From JBKHDT01 sp049974825 (lineage in GTDB: Bacteria > Pseudomonadota > Gammaproteobacteria > Halothiobacillales > Halothiobacillaceae), in the NCBI GenBank assembly GCA_049974825.1, contig JBNGDJ010000116.1, positions 1-6,912 of the forward strand: a stretch of DNA of 6,912 nt. Direction: 5' to 3'. Below are positions 1-6,390 of this stretch, piece by piece (the first letter of the stretch is position 1; the number at the start of each line of letters is the position of its first letter). A model generated the notes under the pieces. The model saw only the letters and a list, made by a program, of their open reading frames with translations, did no database searches and was not told the origin of the DNA. Both the position numbers and the translations under genes were made by a program.

Positions 1-35
1 CCTCCGCCACTTGCCCTCGCGAAAGCGTTCTCCCG

Positions 36-57
36 ATCCGGCTGCGGCCGGATTTTT
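36..57 (+). terminator. Rho-independent terminator left of the array
   Basis: A perfect 7-bp stem, ATCCGGC (36-42) with GCCGGAT (47-53) around a TGCG loop, runs straight into a T tract (53-57). On the minus strand no T run follows the stem, so it works only for plus-strand transcription. It most likely ends a gene lying to the left of the window and would keep that transcript out of the CRISPR array. The upstream gene is not visible here. Confidence 0.65.
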
Positions 58-353
58 CCGTTGTTTTCGAGGGTTATGCGGGAGGGGCTGAGCACTGGCC
101 CCCGCGCCAGGAGGCCCGAAAGCGGTCTCTCAGGGCCGATATTCTCCGGACCTCATGACTGCGCGGATTTGGTGAATTTCTCGTAAGTTCTTGTAGAAGA
201 ATGGGAATTTCAAGCCACTAAAATTGCTTGGATTGGAGTCTCGTTTGCGTCTGCCGCGACCGGCTTCGGAAGTTCTCAGGCAATGACTTGGTGGTTGTAG
301 AACGTAGAACAATGCATCCAGCGGGGGGGGGAGGCGATCTCACGGCAATCGGC
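58..353. other. Unassigned stretch upstream of the CRISPR array
   Basis: No coding region or RNA gene I recognise lies in these 296 bases. Visible structure: a possible small hairpin near 74-98 (GGGGC with GCCCC), an A/T-richer patch at about 170-235, a short inverted repeat TTCTT-GTAG-AAGAA (188-201), the heptamer GAATTTC occurring twice (174-180 and 205-211), and a run of nine G (323-331) just before the first repeat. The stretch occupies the place of a conventional leader on the transcriptional 5' side of the array. Because each repeat seems to carry its own promoter, a leader promoter may not be needed here. No further repeat copy is found one array period (66 bp) upstream of the first repeat. 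Confidence 0.5.
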
Positions 354-388
354 GTCCGGCTTGGCCACGCCGCTTCTTCTGCTAGGAT
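354..388 (+). repeat. Degenerate first CRISPR repeat
   Basis: This 35-bp copy starts GTCCGGCTTGG where the consensus is GTCCGGGTTTGG: one base is lost and one changed around repeat positions 7-10. From TTGGCC (361-366) to the terminal TAGGAT (383-388) it is identical to the others. It precedes spacer 1, so its 5' half enters no crRNA, while its 3' half still supplies the promoter for spacer 1. In most arrays the decayed repeat marks the old end, distal to spacer acquisition. Confidence 0.9.
361..388 (+). promoter_or_regulatory. Repeat-embedded crRNA promoter (shown for repeat 1; present in every repeat)
   Basis: The repeat ends with TGCTAGGAT, which fits an extended -10 box (TGnTAnnnT; TAGGAT at 383-388). 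TTGGCC (361-366) lies 16 bp upstream and matches four of six bases of TTGACA. The same pair recurs in all 19 repeats, for example 427-432 and 449-454 in repeat 2. In Neisseria type II-C arrays the repeat likewise ends in an extended -10 (TGCTACAAT) and each crRNA starts inside its spacer. A start about 6-7 bases into a 30-base spacer would leave a guide near 24 nt. The sequence match is seen directly; activity is inferred. Confidence 0.7.
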
Positions 389-1541
389 CGGCGCGCCGGG
401 CAGCCCCGGGGTTCTGGCGTCCGGGTTTGGCCACGCCGCTTCTTCTGCTAGGATGACCTCGATCATCGCGTCGATCCGCTGCTTGTCCGGGTTTGGCCAC
501 GCCGCTTCTTCTGCTAGGATCACCGGGGTTGTGGCGATGCTGCAGGGCGTGTCCGGGTTTGGCCACGCCGCTTCTTCTGCTAGGATCCTCGGCGGCGTGG
601 CCGTCTGGATGATCACGTCCGGGTTTGGCCACGCCGCTTCTTCTGCTAGGATTCGCCGAACCGGATGGTTGACTAGGCCCCCGTCCGGGTTTGGCCACGC
701 CGCTTCTTCTGCTAGGATCTGGTCGCACAAGGCTACTGGAAAGCGGCGGTCCGGGTTTGGCCACGCCGCTTCTTCTGCTAGGATCTGGGCGCATTCGGTG
801 CCAAAGGCCCATTCGTCCGGGTTTGGCCACGCCGCTTCTTCTGCTAGGATGCGGTCACGACGACCACGCGCGGCGCATCGGTCCGGGTTTGGCCACGCCG
901 CTTCTTCTGCTAGGATTCACGGTCATGGCGGGATCCGGAGCCATCCGTCCGGGTTTGGCCACGCCGCTTCTTCTGCTAGGATCCTCATGAAGGCCGGCTA
1001 TCTCCGGGTGGTGTCCGGGTTTGGCCACGCCGCTTCTTCTGCTAGGATGACAGCCCACGATGTGAACCGGCTAGTGGTGTCCGGGTTTGGCCACGCCGCT
1101 TCTTCTGCTAGGATGTTCCGCGACATCGGCTTTGTGGCCGCTTCGTCCGGGTTTGGCCACGCCGCTTCTTCTGCTAGGATCCGGCTGAAGGACACGGTGG
1201 ACGCGGCTCTGTCCGGGTTTGGCCACGCCGCTTCTTCTGCTAGGATCGACCTCGTGGACGTGAACCTGTCGCTCTAGTCCGGGTTTGGCCACGCCGCTTC
1301 TTCTGCTAGGATTTTGGAGCGCAAGATCCATGACGGCCTGCCGGTCCGGGTTTGGCCACGCCGCTTCTTCTGCTAGGATCCGGTCGGCCTGCGCGCCCAC
1401 CACAACCTGGTCCGGGTTTGGCCACGCCGCTTCTTCTGCTAGGATTTAGCGAGGTGTTGCTCGCCACTTGCCCGCGTCCGGGTTTGGCCACGCCGCTTCT
1501 TCTGCTAGGATGGGCCATCAGCGCACCCCCTTGATCATGTG

Positions 1542-1577
1542 GTCCGGGTTTGGCCACGCCGCTTCTTCTGCTAGGAT
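1542..1577 (+). repeat. Last CRISPR repeat, consensus sequence
   Basis: This copy matches the consensus over all 36 bases and supplies the 3' handle of the spacer-18 crRNA. No spacer follows: three bases (GTA, 1578-1580) separate it from the terminator stem. Its embedded promoter would fire straight into that terminator. Being undecayed and next to cas2, it marks the end where new spacers are more likely inserted. Confidence 0.9.
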
Positions 1578-1580
1578 GTA

Positions 1581-1614
1581 CCCCGCGCAACCCCCCGTTG
1601 CGCGGGGCTTTTTT
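1581..1614 (+). terminator. Rho-independent terminator of the CRISPR array
   Basis: A perfect 11-bp stem, CCCCGCGCAAC (1581-1591) with GTTGCGCGGGG (1597-1607) around a five-C loop, is followed by C and six T (1609-1614). It is a textbook terminator for plus-strand transcription and lies immediately after the last repeat. It shields the convergent cas2 gene from array transcripts. On the minus strand the same hairpin lacks a T run. Confidence 0.92.
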
Positions 1615-1629
1615 CTGGTGTCTGGCTGG

Positions 1630-1648
1630 AAAAAATGGTGCCAAGCAC
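1630..1648 (-). terminator. Weak candidate terminator of the cas operon
   Basis: Just past the cas2 stop codon the minus strand reads GTGC-TTG-GCAC (a 4-bp stem, 1648-1638), then C, C, A and six T (1635-1630). The stem is short, so this may be only a partial terminator. It is the only hairpin with a U tract between cas2 and the array. Confidence 0.3.
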
Positions 1649-1649
1649 G

Positions 1650-1997
1650 TCACAAAAGCACCAGTTGGCGCGGTTTTTCCTCTGGTTTCGGCGCTCGTGC
1701 ACGTCCACGGAAGACCTGACTCTGGGCGTATTGCTTGTCAGTGAAGAACAGAATCTGGACATGTCCGGCCTCGGGAATGCAATCACCCACTTGCCGCGCG
1801 TATGACTCGGCCTTCTCCCGGCTCCATGCGTGGCGAAGATAGACAGAAAATTGCACCATCTCGAAGCCCAGGTCCAGCAGGTCGTTACGAAAATGCGTTG
1901 CCCGTTTGCGTTCGGCTCTGGTGCCAACGGGAAGATCGAAAAGAACCCAGACCCACATGATTTGGTACCCCGACAGTTGCTGGTAGCGTTCAGGCAT
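1650..1997 (-). CDS. cas2: CRISPR-associated endoribonuclease/adaptor Cas2
   Basis: Cas2 is the small ferredoxin-fold partner that bridges two Cas1 dimers in the spacer-integration complex. The 115-residue product shows the family hallmarks: a first beta strand with MWVWVLFDLP (residues 14-23, conserved Asp21 at its end), then MVQFSVYLRHA (47-57), matching the usual MxQxSVYxR segment, and a second hydrophobic strand HVQILFFTD (79-87). The start at 1997 is chosen because its ATG overlaps the cas1 stop by 8 bp (translational coupling) and GGAG lies 7 bases upstream. The in-frame reading continues upstream only inside cas1. A shorter start at Met14 (1958) is possible but would remove the N-terminal extension often seen in alphaproteobacterial II-C Cas2. 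It is the last gene of cas9-cas1-cas2 and converges on the array. Confidence 0.93.
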   Translation of the reverse strand: MPERYQQLSGYQIMWVWVLFDLPVGTRAERKRATHFRNDLLDLGFEMVQFSVYLRHAWSREKAESYARQVGDCIPEAGHVQILFFTDKQYAQSQVFRGRARAPKPEEKPRQLVLL

Positions 1998-2904
1998 CCA
2001 CCGGCTCCGATGTCTCATCGGGCAGCGGGCGGGAGGGGAAATCGAGCCGGAGCTTGCGGTCGAGGAAGGAGCGGGCCAGGCTTTGCGCGAGGCGCACCAA
2101 GACATGGGACAGTGGGGTCGCCCCGTTCTTGGTCGGGAAATCGGCGGAGAGGCAGGCCACGAGGTCTTCGCGCGCATCTGTCACCTCGTTGGTGCCCGAG
2201 CTGACAAGCCGGTGAACGACAAGGTCCACCGTCGGACGGAAGGGCTCCATCAGATCGTCCGCAAGTGCCAAAGCATCGCCGCCGGAGCAGTGGTGCAGCG
2301 ATAGCGACGGATGCAGGCCGGACGCGACGATCGCCCGCGCGGTTGCCGCGCGCAGCACGGCATAGCCGTAGTTCAGAAGGGCATTGGCCCCCGCTGCATC
2401 GTGATCGCGCCGGAACGCCTTACCCATGAGCAGGGGCCAATAGGCCTGGGCCGCCTGGGCTTCGCGATTGTCGGGATCGCCAGAACGTACCGCAACCATC
2501 AGCCGGCGCAGGCGTTCGGAAGGGGCGCTGATGCGGTCAAGCGCTTCGGCCTGGGCGGCGATCTTGTGGCGGACGAGATTGGCCCAAGCCTGCTTGCGCA
2601 GGGGTTGCGTCGCATCCGCCTGCGCCCGGAACCGCTCGGCCTGGGCGTGGTGACCGGCGAGTGGCAGGACAACCGCGACAGGTGTGAAGGAGGGGCCGAG
2701 CATCATGACCGGCACCTGCCGGGTGGCCAGTTCGGCCAGCGCGGTGTTCGACCACATCAGGCCGGGGCTCGCGGCAAGCACCGCCTCGATATCCTCGAGC
2801 CCGATGCGGCCGGCCTCGGCACCTCCGTCGTCCACCGCAAGAAACCCGCGGCGCTTGTGCACGGCAAGTCCCGTGCGTGTCAGTTCCAGTATTTGTCCAA
2901 CCAT
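1990..2904 (-). CDS. cas1: CRISPR-associated endonuclease/integrase Cas1 (type II)
   Basis: Cas1 is the metal-dependent integrase that, with Cas2, inserts new spacers at the array end. The product is 304 residues, the normal type II size. The N-terminal beta domain begins QILELTRTG (4-12). The catalytic helical domain has the family signatures SGDPDNREAQ (141-150, metal-binding Glu148), LHHCSGGDAL (203-212, His205) and LADDLMEPFRP (214-224, Glu220 with Asp216/Asp217). Spacing from His to Glu equals that of characterised type II Cas1, so the active site looks intact. The start at 2904 has an excellent ribosome site, AAGGAGG, five bases upstream (2910-2916 on the plus strand); the reading frame is open further upstream but lacks such a site and would overlap cas9. 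It follows cas9 after 44 bp and overlaps cas2 by 8 bp, so the three form one operon. Confidence 0.96.
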   Translation of the reverse strand: MVGQILELTRTGLAVHKRRGFLAVDDGGAEAGRIGLEDIEAVLAASPGLMWSNTALAELATRQVPVMMLGPSFTPVAVVLPLAGHHAQAERFRAQADATQPLRKQAWANLVRHKIAAQAEALDRISAPSERLRRLMVAVRSGDPDNREAQAAQAYWPLLMGKAFRRDHDAAGANALLNYGYAVLRAATARAIVASGLHPSLSLHHCSGGDALALADDLMEPFRPTVDLVVHRLVSSGTNEVTDAREDLVACLSADFPTKNGATPLSHVLVRLAQSLARSFLDRKLRLDFPSRPLPDETSEPVDA

Positions 2905-2948
2905 AGTGGCCTCCTTGAAATGCAAAGCCCGACAGGTTGGCCTGATGG

Positions 2949-5900
2949 TCAGATCACACCATGCGGCACGACCCTCACCCGCCCCAATTCGTCGATCCGC
3001 ACCCGCCGGGCGCGGCGCTTTCGCAGCACGTCGTAGGCAACTGCCTCCCAACACTGGTCGCCGTCGCGTTCCTTGTCTCGTTCGCTAAATGGGATTGCGA
3101 GGTTGGCTCCGACCAGCCGCACGTTCTTGTTGGTCGGGCTGTCCGGGACAGAACGTACGACCTTGATCGTATTGGTTCCAGGAACGATGGCCTTTTCTTT
3201 AGTGTCCCACTGAAAGAGTTGGATCGTGTCGAACTTGTACAAGCGCATGATGAAACGCGCTTCCGGGTAACGGTCTGCCCAAGGAACTCCCTTGCCTGCT
3301 GCCGCCTCCCAGATCCTCGTTCCGTGGTGAAACCATTTGCCATCCGGCGATTCCAAGATATCCACGAATGCGTTCTCGCCGGGTATCATCCATTTGTAAG
3401 CCTCGCCCTCACGCGGGTGCCCTGGGCGCCCGAAGACTGGTTTCGCGGTATTGTCCATGACGAGAAGCCGCACACGTCTCGCGCGCTGTGGGTTGACGTT
3501 GAGACCCAGGGCATTGTTAGCCTTAGCCCTTATTCTTGCGCGGGATTTTTTCGAGCGGCCGCAGTAGTCGGGATAATTCTGTGCGATCCACTGGCGCTGT
3601 TTTTTCAAACGTTCTGGTGAATGCGGATCGACGCTTCCTTCGCCTGCTTTTTGCCATTCTTTCAGCGCGTCATCGCGTTCTTTCTTGCCCTTGCGCTTGC
3701 CGTCCGTGTGTTCAAGTAACTTGTCACGCAGCAGCTCGTCCCGCACTTGTCCGATTTCGTCCTTTGAGAGATCGCCGACAGGTTTCCGCTTTACGAGATT
3801 TCCGATCGTATGCGCCGCCTGATTTTCAGGAACATCCGCTACTCTTCCATAGGCGTTGGCTTCATGCAGAAGCCCGCTAACGGCGTGGTCTGGTCGGTGG
3901 CTTACATTGAGTTTCGCCACCCGTTCGCGGACCTGATCGCGGAAGCCCTCGAACGGCTCCGGCGGGTCCGGTAACACGCGATCCAGTTCCTCAGCGCCGA
4001 TCTGGCGTGCATAGGTCTGCAACCGCTGGATCATCCGCCGGTCGATCATCCCGACCACGGCGGCGTCAAGCGCGTGGTGACGGTGGTCGTCGCGGGTCTT
4101 GGCGTTGTGATCGGGCAGGTAAAGCCCCCAGCGGCGGCGCATCATGGCCGTCATCCGGCCCGGCGGCATCCAGATGTTCGAGGTGCCGTCCTTTGGAAAC
4201 AGCGCCTCGGCATAGGCGCGAACCACCCGCGCGAGGTAGCCAGTGGCGTGCAACTGGCGGTCCTCGAAGCCCTTGTCTTCTCGCCATTTCTCCAGCGCCC
4301 CAGGCAGGAACCGCCAGAGCTTGCGCTTCATCCCCGGCGCACCCTTCACCCGTGCGATGATGGCGTCGAGGTCATCCCCCGACCAGGTTTCGCCCGGTGC
4401 ACGCTTGCCCTTGAATCGGTTGGCCTTGCGGAAGCAGACGGTCTTGTTGGCCGGACTGTCGTCGAAGGTATCTTCGAAGGGCAGGATGTGGTCGATCTCG
4501 ACCGCGTCTGAGTGCAATTGGTGCAAGGAGATGGGGTCGCCCGAATAGGGGCAAATCCGGTCGGCATTCGATGTGCCAAGCTCCTCCCAGAGCCGCATGC
4601 GCAGGAAACGGTCACCAATGCGGGCTCCGGGTGCAACGATCCCCTCTTCCTCCAGTTCCGCACGCCACCCATCGTTGCGTTTGGTGTTCTTGCGAATATT
4701 GTTTTCGATCTCGTTCAGCTCGCTGGCCGATTTGGCCATGTCGCGGGTTGCCTCGATCACCACCTGGGCCGGTTTGCCGTAGCGGGTAATCAGCGCGTTC
4801 ATAACCCGACGGAACTGGCCAAGCGCGATATGTACGGTCGGGTTGGAGATGCGGCCGAAGCGGATGTCGGGTGGATCGTCGGGGTCGCCTGTCCCCGTGC
4901 CGATCATGTGCCTGAGTGCCGGCAACTCGTTGTAGCGCGGCAGGTCGGGCAGCCCCGGATCGCCCTCCGGGCGCAAGTCGGAATGGTGAATCACCACGCC
5001 GTCGCCGAATAGCCCGCCTTCGCTGGCCAGCCTGACCGCGTCGGAATAGACCACGACCTCTTCGCGCAGAACCTTCAGGATCGCGCGAACGGCACGCTCG
5101 CCGAGCATAAGGTGGCCGTCGGGAAGGGTGATTTTCTCGGCCCGTTCCGCGGTTTCGCGCGACAATCCGATCCACTTTTCAAGCCGCTCGACGGTTCGAT
5201 CCGGTGAGACAGTGACCGCAAGGATCTTCAGAAGCAGGAGTTGGCGACGCGAACCAAGTCCTTCCCAAGCATTGGCAAGGGGGCCGGGCTTCTTGTCCGT
5301 CCCGACCAGTCGGGCCGCTAGGGCGTTGTGGGCGAGTTCCTTCAGCCCGCCTTCTTCGAGATTGATCTTGACCTCGGAGGACAATCGCAAAACCCCCCGC
5401 AACCCTTTTTTTGAGGATGACCAAGTGAGTTTCTCGCCCGACATCAGGTGTCGTGCGATCAGGTTGCGTGCGGTCAGATCTAGCTCCCGTTCGCCACCAT
5501 CGTCGATGATCCGCAGCATGTTGAGCTGTTGCAGGATCAGGAATTCCTGCGCCAGCGGATGCCATTTCGGCAGCCGGTAGTCGTCGGGGAAGAAGGTGCA
5601 GCGACCCGGCTTGACTGGTTTTAATGGCCGCTGGAAGAAGACACTGTCGCGGATGGCGTCGCGCGCCGCACCGGTGAGGCCGGGGTGATGCTTTGCCTGT
5701 ACACGCCAGATATGGTCAAACTCATCCTCGAGCATGGCGCGGGTGGGATAGAAGTCATAGGCCGATTTGTCCCCCTCGCCATGCGGCCGCACCCGCACAG
5801 CTTCACCCCTGGCATGTCGATCCGCCAGCCATGCACCGTAGGTCGGGGCGCCCTGTTCTGCGAGCATTTCTCGCAGCGTGGCCGAGGCGGTGGCGATCTT

Positions 5901-6338
5901 TCCCTTGTCATCCTCGTTCGTTCGGTCTGCCTTTCGGTTGCTCTTGAAGCCCCGATGCTTGGAGATGTGCCAGATCGCGCGGCCGAGGTTCCGCAAATCG
6001 GCCTTGCCACGGGCGGCGCGACCGCGGGCTTCATAGGGATCGATCCCAAAGAATTCGCGTCTGTCGTCTAAATCAACTGCAGCAGGCATCAAGCCGGCCG
6101 CAACCAGTCGGTCTTCAAGTTCAACCCGGCGCTTTTTCCGTCGGTCGATCTGCCGTCGCTGTTGACGGGGCTGCCGCCTACCGAGCGCGTTCGATTCCTT
6201 GGATTGGGGATCCCTGCCGGTCGGGAAAACACGCACCCCCAAGTCGGTCAGCGCAACCGGCGTTGAATCCCCTTCGCCCAGTTCAAAAACCGCCCAACCG
6301 AGCGACCCGGACCCAAGATCAAATGCAAATCGGTACAT
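2949..6338 (-). CDS. cas9: RNA-guided DNA endonuclease Cas9, type II-C
   Basis: Cas9 cuts target DNA guided by crRNA:tracrRNA. Residues are counted from the 6338 start, giving 1129 aa, on the long side for II-C. RuvC-I: FAFDLGSGSLGWAV with catalytic Asp7. Arginine-rich bridge helix: GRRQPRQQRRQIDRRKKRR (53-71). Recognition lobe roughly 76-490. RuvC-II: QVVIEATRD with Glu529. HNH: CPYSGDPI then EIDHILPFEDTF, with Asp616, His617, Asn631 and Asn640 (ANRFKGKR). RuvC-III: HRHHALDAAVVG with His755 and Asp758. The remaining C-terminal part, with a lysine/arginine-rich stretch near 879-942, would be the WED and PAM-interacting region. All nuclease residues are present, so it should be active. Start choice: GGAG lies five bases before the ATG at 6338. 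A second in-frame ATG at 6353 would add MFGDR but has no ribosome site and would place this Shine-Dalgarno inside the coding region. First gene of cas9-cas1-cas2; no clear promoter was found upstream. Confidence 0.98.
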   Translation of the reverse strand: MYRFAFDLGSGSLGWAVFELGEGDSTPVALTDLGVRVFPTGRDPQSKESNALGRRQPRQQRRQIDRRKKRRVELEDRLVAAGLMPAAVDLDDRREFFGIDPYEARGRAARGKADLRNLGRAIWHISKHRGFKSNRKADRTNEDDKGKIATASATLREMLAEQGAPTYGAWLADRHARGEAVRVRPHGEGDKSAYDFYPTRAMLEDEFDHIWRVQAKHHPGLTGAARDAIRDSVFFQRPLKPVKPGRCTFFPDDYRLPKWHPLAQEFLILQQLNMLRIIDDGGERELDLTARNLIARHLMSGEKLTWSSSKKGLRGVLRLSSEVKINLEEGGLKELAHNALAARLVGTDKKPGPLANAWEGLGSRRQLLLLKILAVTVSPDRTVERLEKWIGLSRETAERAEKITLPDGHLMLGERAVRAILKVLREEVVVYSDAVRLASEGGLFGDGVVIHHSDLRPEGDPGLPDLPRYNELPALRHMIGTGTGDPDDPPDIRFGRISNPTVHIALGQFRRVMNALITRYGKPAQVVIEATRDMAKSASELNEIENNIRKNTKRNDGWRAELEEEGIVAPGARIGDRFLRMRLWEELGTSNADRICPYSGDPISLHQLHSDAVEIDHILPFEDTFDDSPANKTVCFRKANRFKGKRAPGETWSGDDLDAIIARVKGAPGMKRKLWRFLPGALEKWREDKGFEDRQLHATGYLARVVRAYAEALFPKDGTSNIWMPPGRMTAMMRRRWGLYLPDHNAKTRDDHRHHALDAAVVGMIDRRMIQRLQTYARQIGAEELDRVLPDPPEPFEGFRDQVRERVAKLNVSHRPDHAVSGLLHEANAYGRVADVPENQAAHTIGNLVKRKPVGDLSKDEIGQVRDELLRDKLLEHTDGKRKGKKERDDALKEWQKAGEGSVDPHSPERLKKQRQWIAQNYPDYCGRSKKSRARIRAKANNALGLNVNPQRARRVRLLVMDNTAKPVFGRPGHPREGEAYKWMIPGENAFVDILESPDGKWFHHGTRIWEAAAGKGVPWADRYPEARFIMRLYKFDTIQLFQWDTKEKAIVPGTNTIKVVRSVPDSPTNKNVRLVGANLAIPFSERDKERDGDQCWEAVAYDVLRKRRARRVRIDELGRVRVVPHGVI

Positions 6339-6342
6339 TCTG

Positions 6343-6347
6343 TCTCC
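6343..6347 (-). promoter_or_regulatory. Ribosome binding site deciding the cas9 start
   Basis: On the minus strand GGAGA at 6347-6343 is followed by CAGA and the ATG at 6338. This is a good Shine-Dalgarno distance for Met6 of the longest frame. No comparable purine tract precedes the upstream ATG at 6353. Confidence 0.7.
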
Positions 6348-6355
6348 AAACATGC

Positions 6356-6385
6356 TTGCAAAACAACAATATGCCAGAGTAACCT
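6356..6385 (+). promoter_or_regulatory. Candidate tracrRNA promoter
   Basis: TTGCAA (6356-6361) and TAACCT (6380-6385) are 18 bp apart and would start transcription near 6391-6392, the first base of the anti-repeat. The -10 matches only at the key TA and final T positions, so this is a weak prediction. It sits in the 52-bp gap between cas9 and the anti-repeat, so any cas9 promoter must overlap it or lie inside the tracrRNA gene. Confidence 0.4.
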
Positions 6386-6390
6386 GAAAT

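Larger units (their letters stand above)
354..1577 (+). CRISPR. Type II-C CRISPR array, 19 repeats and 18 spacers
   Basis: The 36-bp repeat begins GTCCGGGTTTGG and ends TCTGCTAGGAT, with 22 of 36 bases G or C. Repeats start at 354, 419, 485, 551, 617, 683, 749, 815, 881, 947, 1013, 1079, 1145, 1211, 1277, 1344, 1410, 1476 and 1542. All are identical except the first. Spacers are 30 bp, except the fifteenth (1313-1343), which is 31 bp. The plus strand is the crRNA strand, because the tracrRNA anti-repeat at 6391-6413 is complementary to it. Type II crRNAs carry the spacer followed by the 5' part of the next repeat. The 66-bp period is a whole number of codons, so long false reading frames run through the array on both strands. 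No spacer has a convincing match elsewhere in the window. Confidence 0.98.

Noticed and set aside
74..98. GC-rich hairpin considered as a structured RNA or tRNA fragment
   Set aside because: Only a 5-bp stem forms with confidence and no tRNA or known riboswitch signature is present.
3..158. An open plus-strand frame from the window edge to a TGA at 156
   Set aside because: A clear terminator hairpin with T tract lies inside it at 36-57, and the translated tail resembles no family I know.
130..312. A 60-residue minus-strand reading frame before the array
   Set aside because: There is no ribosome site, no recognisable domain, and the composition is not protein-like for this genome.
228..1277. 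A 349-residue plus-strand reading frame with a repeating SGFGHAASSAR unit, and similar minus-strand frames
   Set aside because: It is the CRISPR array read in frame: the 66-bp repeat-plus-spacer period equals 22 codons and few spacers contain stops. It ends where a spacer joins a repeat to make TAG.
1462..1473. A 12-base identity between spacer 17 and positions 5-16 (CGCCACTTGCCC), considered as a self-target
   Set aside because: Identity stops before the 3' end of the spacer, where the Cas9 seed lies. A 12-base match is expected by chance at this scale.
1615..1649. Possible csn2 or cas4 remnant between array and cas2
   Set aside because: Only 35 bases lie between the array terminator and the cas2 stop; they hold a weak terminator and no coding remnant.
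2311..3036. A 241-residue plus-strand frame opposite cas1
   Set aside because: It is a shadow of the well-supported minus-strand cas1 gene in GC-rich DNA and has no recognisable domain.
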